Shown: positions 33,551-41,609 of the stretch, piece by piece
How positions within the stretch are numbered: position 1 is the first letter of the stretch
Layout: each line of letters starts with the position of its first letter
Translations under genes and position numbers: made by a program
The notes under the pieces: model-generated
The model's input: the letters and a program-made list of their open reading frames with translations, nothing else
Told to the model about the DNA's origin: nothing
Databases searched by the model: none
Assembly: GCA_030835905.1 (NCBI GenBank)
Contig: JAURQX010000011.1
Span: 1-41,609, forward strand
Length of the DNA stretch: 41,609 bases
Source of the DNA: Alphaproteobacteria bacterium
GTDB lineage: Bacteria > Pseudomonadota > Alphaproteobacteria > Rickettsiales > UBA1997
Direction: 5' to 3'

Positions 33551-35485
33551 ATGACAGCGCAACAACAAAAAAAAGTTAAAGATAATAATTCATCAAAAAC
33601 ACAATTTAGTTTTGATGTTGAGGTTGGTAAAATACTGAATTTAATGATTAATTCACTTTATACCAACAAAGATATTGCTCTGCGTGAATTAATTTCAAAT
33701 GCTTCTGATGCTTGTGACAAATTGCGCTATTTGGCTTTGCAAGATGATAATATAAAGGCTGATGATTTAAAAATTTCAATCACTACTAATAAAGATAAAA
33801 AGCAATTAATTATCAGTGATAATGGACTTGGCATGAATCGTGATGATTTAATTAATAATCTAGGTACAATCGCCAGATCTGGAACTGAAAACTTTTTAAA
33901 ATCTTTAACTGGAGATAAACAAAAAGATGTGCAACTAATTGGTCAGTTTGGCGTCGGCTTTTATTCATCTTTTATGATTGCTAATCAGGTTGATGTTATT
34001 ACCTCGAAATATAATGAAGATTCTGTTTGGCAATGGTCATCTCAAGGCGCAGGAAGCTTTAAAGTTGAAGAGTCATCTGAAAAATTTGCCAGAGGCACCA
34101 AAATAATTTTACACTTAAAAGAAGACGCCGATGATTTTTTGGATCGTTTTCATATTAAACATGTGGTTCAAACTTATTCAGATCATATTGATTTTAAAAT
34201 TGAATTCATTCCAGAAAATGAAAAAGATGGAGCCAAAATTGAAATCTTGAATTCTGTATCTGCAATTTGGCAAAAACCTAAGGAAAATATAACTCAAGAG
34301 CAATATGATAATTTTTATAAGCATATTTCTCATTTGCCAAATGAACCTTACATGACTTTGCACAACAAGGCTGAAGGTGTGGTAAGCTATACTAATTTAT
34401 TATTTATCCCTAGTTCAAAACCTTTTGATTTATTTCACCCCGATCGCAAAACTTCAGTAAAACTATATGTAAAAAAAGTTTTTATTAGTGAAGAATTAGA
34501 ACTGGTTCCAACTTGTATGAGATTTTTGCGAGGCGTTATTGATTCTGATGATCTACCACTAAATATCAGTCGTGAAAATCTACAACATAGTGCAGTTTTA
34601 GAAAAAATTAAAAAATCAGTTGTTAAAAAAGTTTTATCGGAGCTTAAGAAAAAATCTCAAGAAAGTGAAGAGGAGTATCTTAAATTTTGGAATAATTTTG
34701 GCGCAGTTCTTAAAGAAGGTTTATGCGAATCAACTGATTATCGTGACAAAATTTTAGAAATTTGTCGTTTTGAAACCTCAAAATCTGATGGCAAGTTGGC
34801 TTCAATTGCTGATTATCTAAATAGAATCAAAGATAACCAAGATAAAATTTATTTCTTAACTGGTGAGTCGTCTGAAAAAATTAAATCTTCACCGCAATTA
34901 GAAATCTTTAAAGAAAAAGATGTTGAAGTTTTATATTTGACTGACGCTGTTGATGAATTTTGGGTTACAGTCATGCTTCCATATCAAGATAAAGAATTTC
35001 AATCAATTAATCGTCACGATGTAGATATAGAAAAAATTGGTAAAAAAGAAAATAAGGAAAATAGCCAAAAAGATAAAAAAGACGAAGAAAACGACACTAA
35101 AAAAGATGTAACAAATTCTGAATTTGATGGTTTGGTAAAATATATTAAAGAGATTTTAGGTGACAAGGTTAAGGATGTTAGAATTTCCAAAAAACTTACC
35201 GGATCTCCGGTTTGTTTAGCTGTTGATTCTGGATCTATGGATATAAGACTTGAAAGATTTCTACTTGAGCAAAAACAAATTCTATCAGCTTCAGCTAAAG
35301 TCTTAGAAATTAACCCCAAAAATGAAATTATTAAAAATTTAAATAAAAATTTTGCTGATTCTAAGTCAAAGTCCAAAAATGATGATATAATTAAAACACT
35401 TTTTGATCTAGCCTGCATCATTGAAGATGAGCCAATTAAAGATGCTGGTGATTTTTCAAGAAGAATTCAGAGTTTGATTACCTAA
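33551..35485 (+). CDS. htpG: Chaperone HtpG (Hsp90)
   Basis: Cytosolic dimeric ATP-dependent chaperone. The 644-residue protein has the GHKL ATPase domain (NKDIALRELISNASDACDKL, SDNGLGMNRDDL, IGQFGVGFYSSFMIA), the middle domain (LPLNISRENLQHS) and a C-terminal dimerisation domain. A very Lys/Asp/Glu-rich insertion at about residues 493-518 (KKENKENSQKDKKDEEND) sits at the middle/C-domain boundary and makes it slightly longer than usual bacterial HtpG. Its stop lies inside a stem-loop shared with convergent pepP. Confidence 0.97.
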   Translation: MTAQQQKKVKDNNSSKTQFSFDVEVGKILNLMINSLYTNKDIALRELISNASDACDKLRYLALQDDNIKADDLKISITTNKDKKQLIISDNGLGMNRDDLINNLGTIARSGTENFLKSLTGDKQKDVQLIGQFGVGFYSSFMIANQVDVITSKYNEDSVWQWSSQGAGSFKVEESSEKFARGTKIILHLKEDADDFLDRFHIKHVVQTYSDHIDFKIEFIPENEKDGAKIEILNSVSAIWQKPKENITQEQYDNFYKHISHLPNEPYMTLHNKAEGVVSYTNLLFIPSSKPFDLFHPDRKTSVKLYVKKVFISEELELVPTCMRFLRGVIDSDDLPLNISRENLQHSAVLEKIKKSVVKKVLSELKKKSQESEEEYLKFWNNFGAVLKEGLCESTDYRDKILEICRFETSKSDGKLASIADYLNRIKDNQDKIYFLTGESSEKIKSSPQLEIFKEKDVEVLYLTDAVDEFWVTVMLPYQDKEFQSINRHDVDIEKIGKKENKENSQKDKKDEENDTKKDVTNSEFDGLVKYIKEILGDKVKDVRISKKLTGSPVCLAVDSGSMDIRLERFLLEQKQILSASAKVLEINPKNEIIKNLNKNFADSKSKSKNDDIIKTLFDLACIIEDEPIKDAGDFSRRIQSLIT

Positions 35486-35499
35486 AAACATAGGTAATC
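35476..35499. terminator. Stem-loop spanning convergent htpG/pepP stops
   Basis: GATTACCTA and TAGGTAATC form a perfect 9-bp stem with a 6-base AAAACA-type loop. It includes the htpG stop codon and two bases of the pepP stop. No U-tract follows on either strand, so it may act with another signal or protect 3' ends. Confidence 0.45.
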
Positions 35500-37249
35500 A
35501 CGGATTTAGTAAACCTTTTAACCAGACTTTTTGTTGATTGTCTAGATTATCTTCAAAAACTTTATATATTCTTTGATGATATTCTTTGAGCCATTTTTTT
35601 TCTGGATAAGTTAACATCGTAAAATCAACTAAATTTAGATCTATCGGCGCTAAGGTTAAGGTTTCAAAGCCAAGAAAATTATCGTCAAATTCTTTTACTA
35701 ACAGCAAGCTTTCGATTCTAATTCCATATTCTCCAGACTTATAATAACCAGGCTCATTTGAAATTATCATATTTGGTAATAATTCTTGATTGTAATTTTT
35801 ACCGATTCCACAAGGACCCTCGTGAACAGAAAGAAAGCACCCTACCCCATGACCAGTGCCATGATCATAATTTAATCCAGCTTGCCACAAATGAAACCTT
35901 GCTAAAACATCAAGTTGAGCACCATTAGTTCCTTTTGGAAATTTAGCCCGAGCTAGAGCAATATGACCCTTTAAAACTCGCGTAAAATTTTCAATCATTT
36001 CATCATTTTCTTGACCAACTAAAATTGTTCTTGTCACATCAGTTGTACCAAAAGCATGATCACCGCAATATTGACCTCCAGAATCTATTAAGTATAGTGA
36101 ATTTCCTTTTATTTCCTTATTTGTATTTTGATTTGGTTGGTAGTGAATTATGGCACCATTGCTAGCAAAGGAAGAAATAGTGGCAAAACTTGGATAGATA
36201 AAATCTTGATGTTGTTGACGAAATTCTAGAATTTTTTTGCTAGCAGTTATCTCATCAACCTCTAAATCATCTTTTATAGTTTTTTCCAACCAAAAAAGAA
36301 ATTTAGTTAAGGCCAAGCCATCTATTTCATGAGCTTTCTTAATTCCTAAAACCTCATGATCATTCTTTATTGATTTTGCTAAAAATATAGGATCTCTTTC
36401 ATTTATTATGTTAATTTTTAGCTTTTTTAAATTATTGAAAAGCCAATAGTTTGTTGTTGAGAAATCAACTTGAATAGTTTTAACGTTATCAACAAGGTTT
36501 TTAACTTTGTTGATCATAAGATTTTCGCTATAAATATTTACGTCTTGTAAATTATTACTATATTCGTCGCTTAACCTTTCTTCGTCAAAAAAGATATCAA
36601 TTTTACCATTTTTATGCAATAAGCCATAAGATAGTAAAATTGGTGTATAATCAACATCGCTAGCCCTAATATTGAGCAACCAGCATAAATTTTGTGGATC
36701 AGTTATTAAAATTGCCTCACCTTTAACTTGTTTGACAATTTCTTGTCTTTTTTTAGATGAATTCTTACCAATAAATTTATTATCGCAAAAATAAACTGCA
36801 GAATCCGGCTTTTTTGGTTGATTGGTCCAAATATTATCAATTGGATTATTTTCTAAAATTACTAACTCTACCGATTTTTGATTACATAATTTTTGTAGCT
36901 TATTTACAAAATCTATAGTGAATAATTTGCCATCAATTGCTATTTTATTATCTTCACTAGTAATTTGTTCTATAAAATTACCAATCGAAATTTGTGCCAA
37001 ATTTATAACTTCAAACTCATCAAGATCAATTTGATTTGAAGCTTGAATTATATAACGACCATCAGTAAAAAAATATGATTTTTTTTGACCAATAATGATG
37101 ATTGCATTTGAACCAGTAAAATTAGTTAAAAACTCAATTCTCTTGGCATAATTTGGTAAATATTCACTAAAAAACTCATCACAATTTGGCTGAATGAAAT
37201 AATCTAGCTCATTAGCTCGTAAAAATTCTTTGATTTTTGTGTAAGACAT
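35498..37249 (-). CDS. pepP: Xaa-Pro aminopeptidase (M24B)
   Basis: Cytosolic metallopeptidase that removes N-terminal residues preceding proline. The 583-residue length fits the three-domain form: two creatinase-like N-terminal domains (about 1-300) and a C-terminal pita-bread M24 domain. The metal ligands are visible: the Asp pair in YLIDSGGQY and GTTDVTRTI, the His in GTGHGVGCFLSVHEGP, and the Glu residues in SNEPGYY and IRIESLLLV. The ATG at 37249 is divergent from radA across 42 bases. Confidence 0.94.
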   Translation of the reverse strand: MSYTKIKEFLRANELDYFIQPNCDEFFSEYLPNYAKRIEFLTNFTGSNAIIIIGQKKSYFFTDGRYIIQASNQIDLDEFEVINLAQISIGNFIEQITSEDNKIAIDGKLFTIDFVNKLQKLCNQKSVELVILENNPIDNIWTNQPKKPDSAVYFCDNKFIGKNSSKKRQEIVKQVKGEAILITDPQNLCWLLNIRASDVDYTPILLSYGLLHKNGKIDIFFDEERLSDEYSNNLQDVNIYSENLMINKVKNLVDNVKTIQVDFSTTNYWLFNNLKKLKINIINERDPIFLAKSIKNDHEVLGIKKAHEIDGLALTKFLFWLEKTIKDDLEVDEITASKKILEFRQQHQDFIYPSFATISSFASNGAIIHYQPNQNTNKEIKGNSLYLIDSGGQYCGDHAFGTTDVTRTILVGQENDEMIENFTRVLKGHIALARAKFPKGTNGAQLDVLARFHLWQAGLNYDHGTGHGVGCFLSVHEGPCGIGKNYNQELLPNMIISNEPGYYKSGEYGIRIESLLLVKEFDDNFLGFETLTLAPIDLNLVDFTMLTYPEKKWLKEYHQRIYKVFEDNLDNQQKVWLKGLLNP

Positions 37250-37291
37250 CAGTTAAAACAAAATAAAGTTATTAATCACCAAAAAAACATT

Positions 37292-38704
37292 ATGTCTAAA
37301 AAAACAGCTTATTGTTGTCAATCTTGTGGTGCAATTCATTTTAAATGGTCTGGAAAATGTCCTGATTGTGGAGAATGGAATAGTTTAGTTGAAGAGTTTG
37401 CCGAGGGTGGAACTAATTCAGGATCTCATTTCACCAGAATTACTACCGAAACCAAAGCCAAGAAATCTTCAAACAAACTGCAATTTAGCCAACTAAACCA
37501 AGATATATCTGATTTTAAAAGAATTAATACTGCAATAAATGAATTAGATAGAGTTCTCGGAGGTGGTTTGGTTCAAGGTTCTGTTGTTTTAATTGGTGGT
37601 AATCCAGGAATAGGTAAATCTACCCTGCTTTTGCAAACCGCAAATAAATTATCGCAAAATAATAATCGAGTTATTTACATTTCGGGCGAAGAATCAATTG
37701 CACAAGTTAGTCTTCGCGCTAAAAGGATGGATGTAATTGAGCCAAAAATTGAAATAGCAGCGACAACAAACGTTAGTGATATTGTTAATTCGATAACTCC
37801 TGACAACAGGCCAACAATTATGATAATCGACTCAATTCAAACCATGTTTTTAGATGAGTTATCTTCAGCACCTGGAACTGTTTCACAAGTTAGGGCAGCG
37901 GCTGGCGAATTGACTATTTTTGCCAAAAAAAATAATATCACTTTATTAATTGTTAGTCATGTTACCAAAGATGGACAAATTGCTGGACCAAAAGTTTTAG
38001 AACATATGGTTGATACTGTGCTTTATTTCGAAGGAGAAAAAGATCTGCATTTTCGAATCTTAAGAGCAATTAAAAATCGCTTTGGCCCGGCTAATGAAAT
38101 TGGTGTTTTTGAAATGAATGATGTTGGCTTAAGCGAAGTTTCAAACCCTAGCGAATTATTCCTAAATTCTTATGAAACAGATACCAGTGGTTGTTCAATA
38201 TTTGCTGGTATTGAAGGAACTAGACCAATTTTGGTCGAGGTTCAAGCTTTGATCTCACCCTCTTACATGCCTTCACCAAGAAGAGCAGTTGTTGGTTGGG
38301 ATACCAATCGTTTGGCGATGATAATTGCAGTACTAAATAGTCGTTTTGGCTTAGCTTTGTTTGATAAAGAGGTTTATTTAAATATTGTTGGCGGCTTAAA
38401 AATTGAAGAAACCGCTATTGATTTAGCGGTGGCTTGTGCCTTAATTTCAGCTTCTCGTGACATTGCAATGGCTAAATCTACAATTGCCGTTGGTGAAATT
38501 GGCTTAACCGGCGAAGTTAGAATGGTTAGCAATCTTGAAGCTAGATTAAAAGAGGCAGAAAAATTAGGCTTTAAAAATTGCCTAATTCCATTTGCCAATA
38601 CTAAAAGCAAGAATTGGATTAACATAAAAAAAGGATTACCTAATATGAACTTTTCAACAATTTCACATATTAGGGAGCTAGGCAAAATTTTTAGATCTCG
38701 CTAA
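37292..38704 (+). CDS. radA: DNA repair protein RadA (Sms)
   Basis: RadA is a RecA-like DnaB-type helicase acting in recombination-intermediate branch migration. The 470 residues have an N-terminal four-Cys zinc finger (CQSCGAIHFKWSGKCPDCGEW-type, residues 8-28) and Walker A GGNPGIGKSTLL. Walker B is IMIIDSIQTM, then the RadA-specific KNRFG motif in IKNRFGPANEIG and a C-terminal Lon protease-like domain (about 330-450, VGGLKIEETAIDLAVA) without protease function. It appears complete. Confidence 0.97.
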   Translation: MSKKTAYCCQSCGAIHFKWSGKCPDCGEWNSLVEEFAEGGTNSGSHFTRITTETKAKKSSNKLQFSQLNQDISDFKRINTAINELDRVLGGGLVQGSVVLIGGNPGIGKSTLLLQTANKLSQNNNRVIYISGEESIAQVSLRAKRMDVIEPKIEIAATTNVSDIVNSITPDNRPTIMIIDSIQTMFLDELSSAPGTVSQVRAAAGELTIFAKKNNITLLIVSHVTKDGQIAGPKVLEHMVDTVLYFEGEKDLHFRILRAIKNRFGPANEIGVFEMNDVGLSEVSNPSELFLNSYETDTSGCSIFAGIEGTRPILVEVQALISPSYMPSPRRAVVGWDTNRLAMIIAVLNSRFGLALFDKEVYLNIVGGLKIEETAIDLAVACALISASRDIAMAKSTIAVGEIGLTGEVRMVSNLEARLKEAEKLGFKNCLIPFANTKSKNWINIKKGLPNMNFSTISHIRELGKIFRSR

Positions 38705-38813
38705 AATTTCTTTAAAATTTAATTGTCGCTTATAAATCTTGATCTCAATATTTTTTGTTTTTATAAATTTTTAATCAATAAGCTATTCACAATTTATTTC
38801 AACTTTGTATAAA

Positions 38814-40007
38814 ATGACGCAAGCTCAAAAAAATTCTCAAGACAAAACCAATCTTACAATAAATTTTGGTCCGCAACATCCTGCAGCTCATGGAGTTTTA
38901 CGTTTGGTCTTAGAAATGGATGGCGAAGTTATAACTAAAGCTGATCCGCATATTGGTCTTTTACACCGCGGCACAGAAAAATTAATAGAACATAAAACCT
39001 ATCTTCAAGCGGTTCCGTATTTTGATCGACTTGATTATGTTTCACCAATGTGTCAAGAGCATGCCTACGCTTTAGCTGTTGAAAAATTATTGGACTGTAA
39101 AATCCCTAAAAGAGCTCAATATATCAGAGTATTATTTTCAGAAATCACTCGCTTACTCAATCATATCATGGCAATTACTACGCAAGCTCTTGATGTTGGA
39201 GCCATGACGCCATTACTTTGGATGTTTGAAGAAAGGGAAAAAATGATGATTTTTTATGAAAAGGCATCTGGATCAAGAATGCATGCAGCATATATTAGAC
39301 CAGGTGGTGTTCATCAAGATTTACCAAAAGGCTTGTTAACTGAAATTTTTGATTTTATTGAAGATTTTCCAGCAAAAATTGATGATATGGAAAGTCTTTT
39401 AACCGAAAACAGAATCTTCAAACAAAGACTTGTTGATGTGGGTGTGGTAACTAAAGAACAAGCTTTAAATTGGGGTTTTTCAGGCCCAATGATCCGTGGC
39501 TCAGGAATTGCATGGGACTTAAGAAAAAATCAACCTTACGAAGTTTATGACGAGCTAGATTTTGATATTGCGATTGGAAAAAATGGCGATTCTTACGATC
39601 GATACTTAATTAGAGTGCAAGAAATGCGTGAATCAGTTAAAATTATTAGACAATGTATTGATAAAATCCCAGAAGGAACAATTTTTACCGATGATCCAAA
39701 AATTGCCCCACCAAAAAGACAAGAAATGAAAACCTCAATGGAAAGCTTGATTAACCATTTTAAACTTTATTCTGGAGGTTATCACGTCCCGACTGGCGAA
39801 GCCTATGGTTGTGTCGAAGCTCCAAAGGGAGAATTTGGAGTCTATATAATTTCTGATGGCTCTAACAAACCTTATCGTTGCAGAGTTCGTGCTCCTGGAT
39901 TTGCACATCTTCAAGCTTTAGAACCAATGGTTAAAGGCCATATGCTTGCTGACGTTGTCACGGTTATTTCAACCCAAGATATTGTTTTTGGCGAAATTGA
40001 TAGATAA
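38814..40007 (+). CDS. nuoD: NADH-quinone oxidoreductase subunit D
   Basis: The 49-kDa peripheral-arm subunit of complex I, which helps form the quinone site. The start is the ATG at 38814 (MTQAQKNSQ); the frame also opens at a TTG three codons upstream. The 397 residues include [45 protein letters not shown], and the closing [16 protein letters not shown]...[18 protein letters not shown]. The quinone-site His and Tyr residues of HPAAHG and RLDYVSP are present. Other nuo genes are not adjacent, so the cluster is split. Confidence 0.97.
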   Translation: MTQAQKNSQDKTNLTINFGPQHPAAHGVLRLVLEMDGEVITKADPHIGLLHRGTEKLIEHKTYLQAVPYFDRLDYVSPMCQEHAYALAVEKLLDCKIPKRAQYIRVLFSEITRLLNHIMAITTQALDVGAMTPLLWMFEEREKMMIFYEKASGSRMHAAYIRPGGVHQDLPKGLLTEIFDFIEDFPAKIDDMESLLTENRIFKQRLVDVGVVTKEQALNWGFSGPMIRGSGIAWDLRKNQPYEVYDELDFDIAIGKNGDSYDRYLIRVQEMRESVKIIRQCIDKIPEGTIFTDDPKIAPPKRQEMKTSMESLINHFKLYSGGYHVPTGEAYGCVEAPKGEFGVYIISDGSNKPYRCRVRAPGFAHLQALEPMVKGHMLADVVTVISTQDIVFGEIDR

Positions 40008-40011
40008 TTCT

Positions 40012-40174
40012 TATTAACCCGTGCATAAACTAGTTGCGCTTTTAACAAGAAAATATTTCTTAACAAAGTAATTAAGAAAATCCATAGTACTTATTGCTAC
40101 TTTGGCTTTGAGAAATTGCTTTGTTAAGTAATATGTTAAAGTTAAAAGGCGATTAGTTTATGCACGAGTTAATA
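40012..40174. repeat. Family B palindrome, complete copy
   Basis: The left arm begins TATTAACCCGTGCATAAACT and the right arm ends AGTTTATGCACGAGTTAATA. Next come GCGCTTTTAAC/GTTAAAAGGCG and an inner pair TTAACAAAG/CTTTGTTAA. This unit of about 163 bp fills most of the nuoD-rpmJ gap. A left-arm copy is at 22594. Confidence 0.88.
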
Positions 40175-40281
40175 TAATTATAATTAATTTTATAAAATTA
40201 TCGATTGGTTAATATATTGACTTTTTTATTAGGGTTAATAGGATCTGCCAAATAAATATTATTACTTTATTTTTAATTCAG

Positions 40282-40407
40282 ATGAAAATTTATAATTCTT
40301 TAAAGTCTGCTAGAAAAAGAGACAAAGACTGCAAAATTGTGCGCAGAAAAGGTAGATTATATATAATTAACAAAACAAATCCGCGCTTCAAAGCTAGACA
40401 GGGTTAA
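40282..40407 (+). CDS. rpmJ: 50S ribosomal protein L36
   Basis: A 41-residue protein, [20 protein letters not shown] then [20 protein letters not shown] plus a final G, which is the alphaproteobacterial L36 pattern. L36 is a small zinc-ribbon-related protein of the 50S subunit; this sequence has only one Cys (in KDCK), so it is the C-minus form without the zinc site. The gene is alone, 39 bases before hemC, and could share its transcript. Confidence 0.97.
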   Translation: MKIYNSLKSARKRDKDCKIVRRKGRLYIINKTNPRFKARQG

Positions 40408-40446
40408 CTTTATTTCTCTTTCCAAAAAATACTTCATTTCACTTGA

Positions 40447-41376
40447 ATGGCTTGTGATATTAAAATTAGAGTCGGCACTCGCCAAAGTCATCTTGCGTTA
40501 ACGCAAGTTAGTGAAGTAAAAAAAATCTTAGAAATCACCTACCCTAATATTGAGTTTGAAATTTTTCCAGTAGTGACTTCTGGCGACAAAATTCAAGATC
40601 GAAATTTATTTGACATTGGTGGAAAGGCTTTGTTTATTAAAGAAATCGAAGAAGATTTAGTTAATAATAAAATTGATGTAGCTATTCATTCTGCTAAAGA
40701 TGTGCCTCCTTTGGTTAGCCCTAAAACAACTTTAGTTTCTTTTACCAAAAGGTCTGATGCTCGAGACTGCTTTATATCACAAAAATATAATTCTATTTCA
40801 CAATTACCAATCAACGCTACAATCGGCACTTCTTCACCAAGAAGAAAGGCAATTTTACAAAAAATTAGACCAGATTTAAAAATCGTTAATTTTCGTGGAA
40901 ATATCGCAACCAGATTAAATAAATTAGATCAAGTTGATGGGTCTATATTATCTTACTGTGGATTAGAGAGAATAAATTTACAAAATCACATTAAAGAAAT
41001 AATTCCAACTGATATAATTTTACCAGCTGGCGGACAAGGATCTTTAGCGATTCAGGTTAGAAGTGACGATCAAAAAATTATAGAAATCTTTCGTCAAGCA
41101 AATGATCAAAAAACTGAAATTTGCGTTCGTGCTGAAAGAGTATTTCTTGAAGAACTTGGCGCCTCTTGCTATACTCCAGTTGCAGTTTATGGCCAAATTA
41201 ACTCCTCAAACACTCTTAATCTTAGAACTATATTACTAGATAAAGATGGCAGTGAACTTTTTGAACTTTCGTCATCTTGTGAAGCCAATCTTGAAGATGC
41301 CATTGATTTAGGAAAATTTATGGCACAAAAAACAAAAAAAGATGCTCATTTATTAGTTAAAAAAATCTGCAACTAA
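40447..41376 (+). CDS. hemC: Porphobilinogen deaminase (hydroxymethylbilane synthase)
   Basis: HemC joins four porphobilinogens into hydroxymethylbilane in haem synthesis. The 309-residue protein starts DIKIRVGTRQSHLALTQ and has GDKIQDRNLFDIGGKALF, the substrate-binding AIHSAKDVPP, TSSPRRKA, NFRGNIATRLNKL and GGQGSLAIQVR. The Cys that carries the dipyrromethane cofactor is in LGASCYTPVAVY near residue 241. No other haem gene is nearby. Confidence 0.97.
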   Translation: MACDIKIRVGTRQSHLALTQVSEVKKILEITYPNIEFEIFPVVTSGDKIQDRNLFDIGGKALFIKEIEEDLVNNKIDVAIHSAKDVPPLVSPKTTLVSFTKRSDARDCFISQKYNSISQLPINATIGTSSPRRKAILQKIRPDLKIVNFRGNIATRLNKLDQVDGSILSYCGLERINLQNHIKEIIPTDIILPAGGQGSLAIQVRSDDQKIIEIFRQANDQKTEICVRAERVFLEELGASCYTPVAVYGQINSSNTLNLRTILLDKDGSELFELSSSCEANLEDAIDLGKFMAQKTKKDAHLLVKKICN

Positions 41377-41380
41377 ATTT

Positions 41381-41425
41381 AAGACCATTTAAACTTTATA
41401 ATTGATCATTTGGTTTCATCTTCCT
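41381..41425. repeat. Family D arm remnant
   Basis: GACCATTTAAACTTTATAAT followed by TGATCATTTGG matches the left arm of D2 (5406-5438). No pairing right arm is present before the window's terminal repeat begins. Confidence 0.5.
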
Positions 41426-41468
41426 GAATCTCTACCAAAACACCCTCTTAGATAATTAATAAATAAAG

Positions 41469-41609
41469 AAGACCCCTGCAAATCAACCAATTTTGAGGAA
41501 TTTTTAGGCATTTTATATTTTTTAAATTTTAGCGTATCAAGATATACGTGAATTTAAAAAATTAAAATAACAACAAAATTACTAAAATTCGTTGATTTGC
41601 AGGGGTCTT
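41469..41609. repeat. Family A palindromic repeat, right copy
   Basis: A base-for-base duplicate of 1-141, in the same orientation, ending exactly at the window's last base. Its upstream flank (AATAAATAAAG) does not match any sequence near the left copy. The two copies bound the contig and make its ends overlap. Confidence 0.92.

Overview
This AT-rich window encodes ordinary bacterial chromosomal housekeeping genes. The protein set points to an alphaproteobacterium, most likely in or near the Rickettsiales. The evidence is a class I aldolase of the type kept in Anaplasmataceae, GlpX-type FBPase, alphaproteobacterial-type L36, a short CtpA/SurA operon, Zur/ZnuD, LpxK/LpxL, strong AT bias and scattered palindromic repeats. 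PilT, agmatinase, alanine dehydrogenase and a prephenate dehydrogenase suggest a less reduced member than Rickettsia, perhaps a free-living or extracellular-associated lineage. The family cannot be fixed from this window. The two ends carry the same 141-bp palindromic repeat, so the contig looks circular. The gene content (infB, nusA, rpsD, nuoD, htpG, no replication genes) says it is a chromosome piece bounded by a dispersed repeat, not a plasmid.

Layout. 0.2-5.2 kb, minus strand: obgE, then mnmG, a TPR protein and pilT, the last three packed or overlapping. 6.0-10.4 kb, plus: nusA and infB, separated by two back-to-back palindromic elements. 10.8-12.6 kb, minus: fbaB (class I aldolase) and an agmatinase-like ureohydrolase. 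12.7-15.3 kb, plus: rsmG-ald-rsmA, overlapping or abutting. 15.7-16.6 kb: an unrecognised, Cys-cluster, disordered protein that looks frameshifted and decaying. 16.6-17.3 kb, minus: rpsD. 17.5-19.0 kb, plus: glpX-secB. 19.0-22.3 kb, minus: small lipoprotein, Asn/Gln-rich protein, ctpA, surA. 22.9-26.7 kb, plus: tyrA-lpxK-lpxL and a PEGA lipoprotein. 26.8 kb, minus: tRNA-Glu. 27.5-30.6 kb: zapE (+), ruvA (-), a second PEGA lipoprotein (+), zur (+). 30.6-32.7 kb, minus: znuD-like TonB receptor. 32.8-35.5 kb, plus: lipB, htpG. 35.5-37.2 kb, minus: pepP. 37.3-41.4 kb, plus: radA, nuoD, rpmJ, hemC.

How they work together. FbaB and GlpX give a gluconeogenic direction (triose phosphates to fructose-6-phosphate). 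SecB, SurA, CtpA and LpxK/LpxL serve envelope export, outer-membrane folding and lipid A assembly. Zur and ZnuD form a zinc uptake circuit: a perfect 18-bp Zur-type palindrome lies between znuD and lipB.

The least ordinary content is between genes. At least three palindromic repeat families, each about 95-165 bp and near-palindromic over much or all of its length, fill nearly every long intergenic gap, sometimes nested or in tandem. One family keeps a recognisable core and TAATACCA/TGGTATTA-like ends while its outer arms differ between copies yet stay self-complementary within a copy. No transposase or CRISPR array is present in the window.
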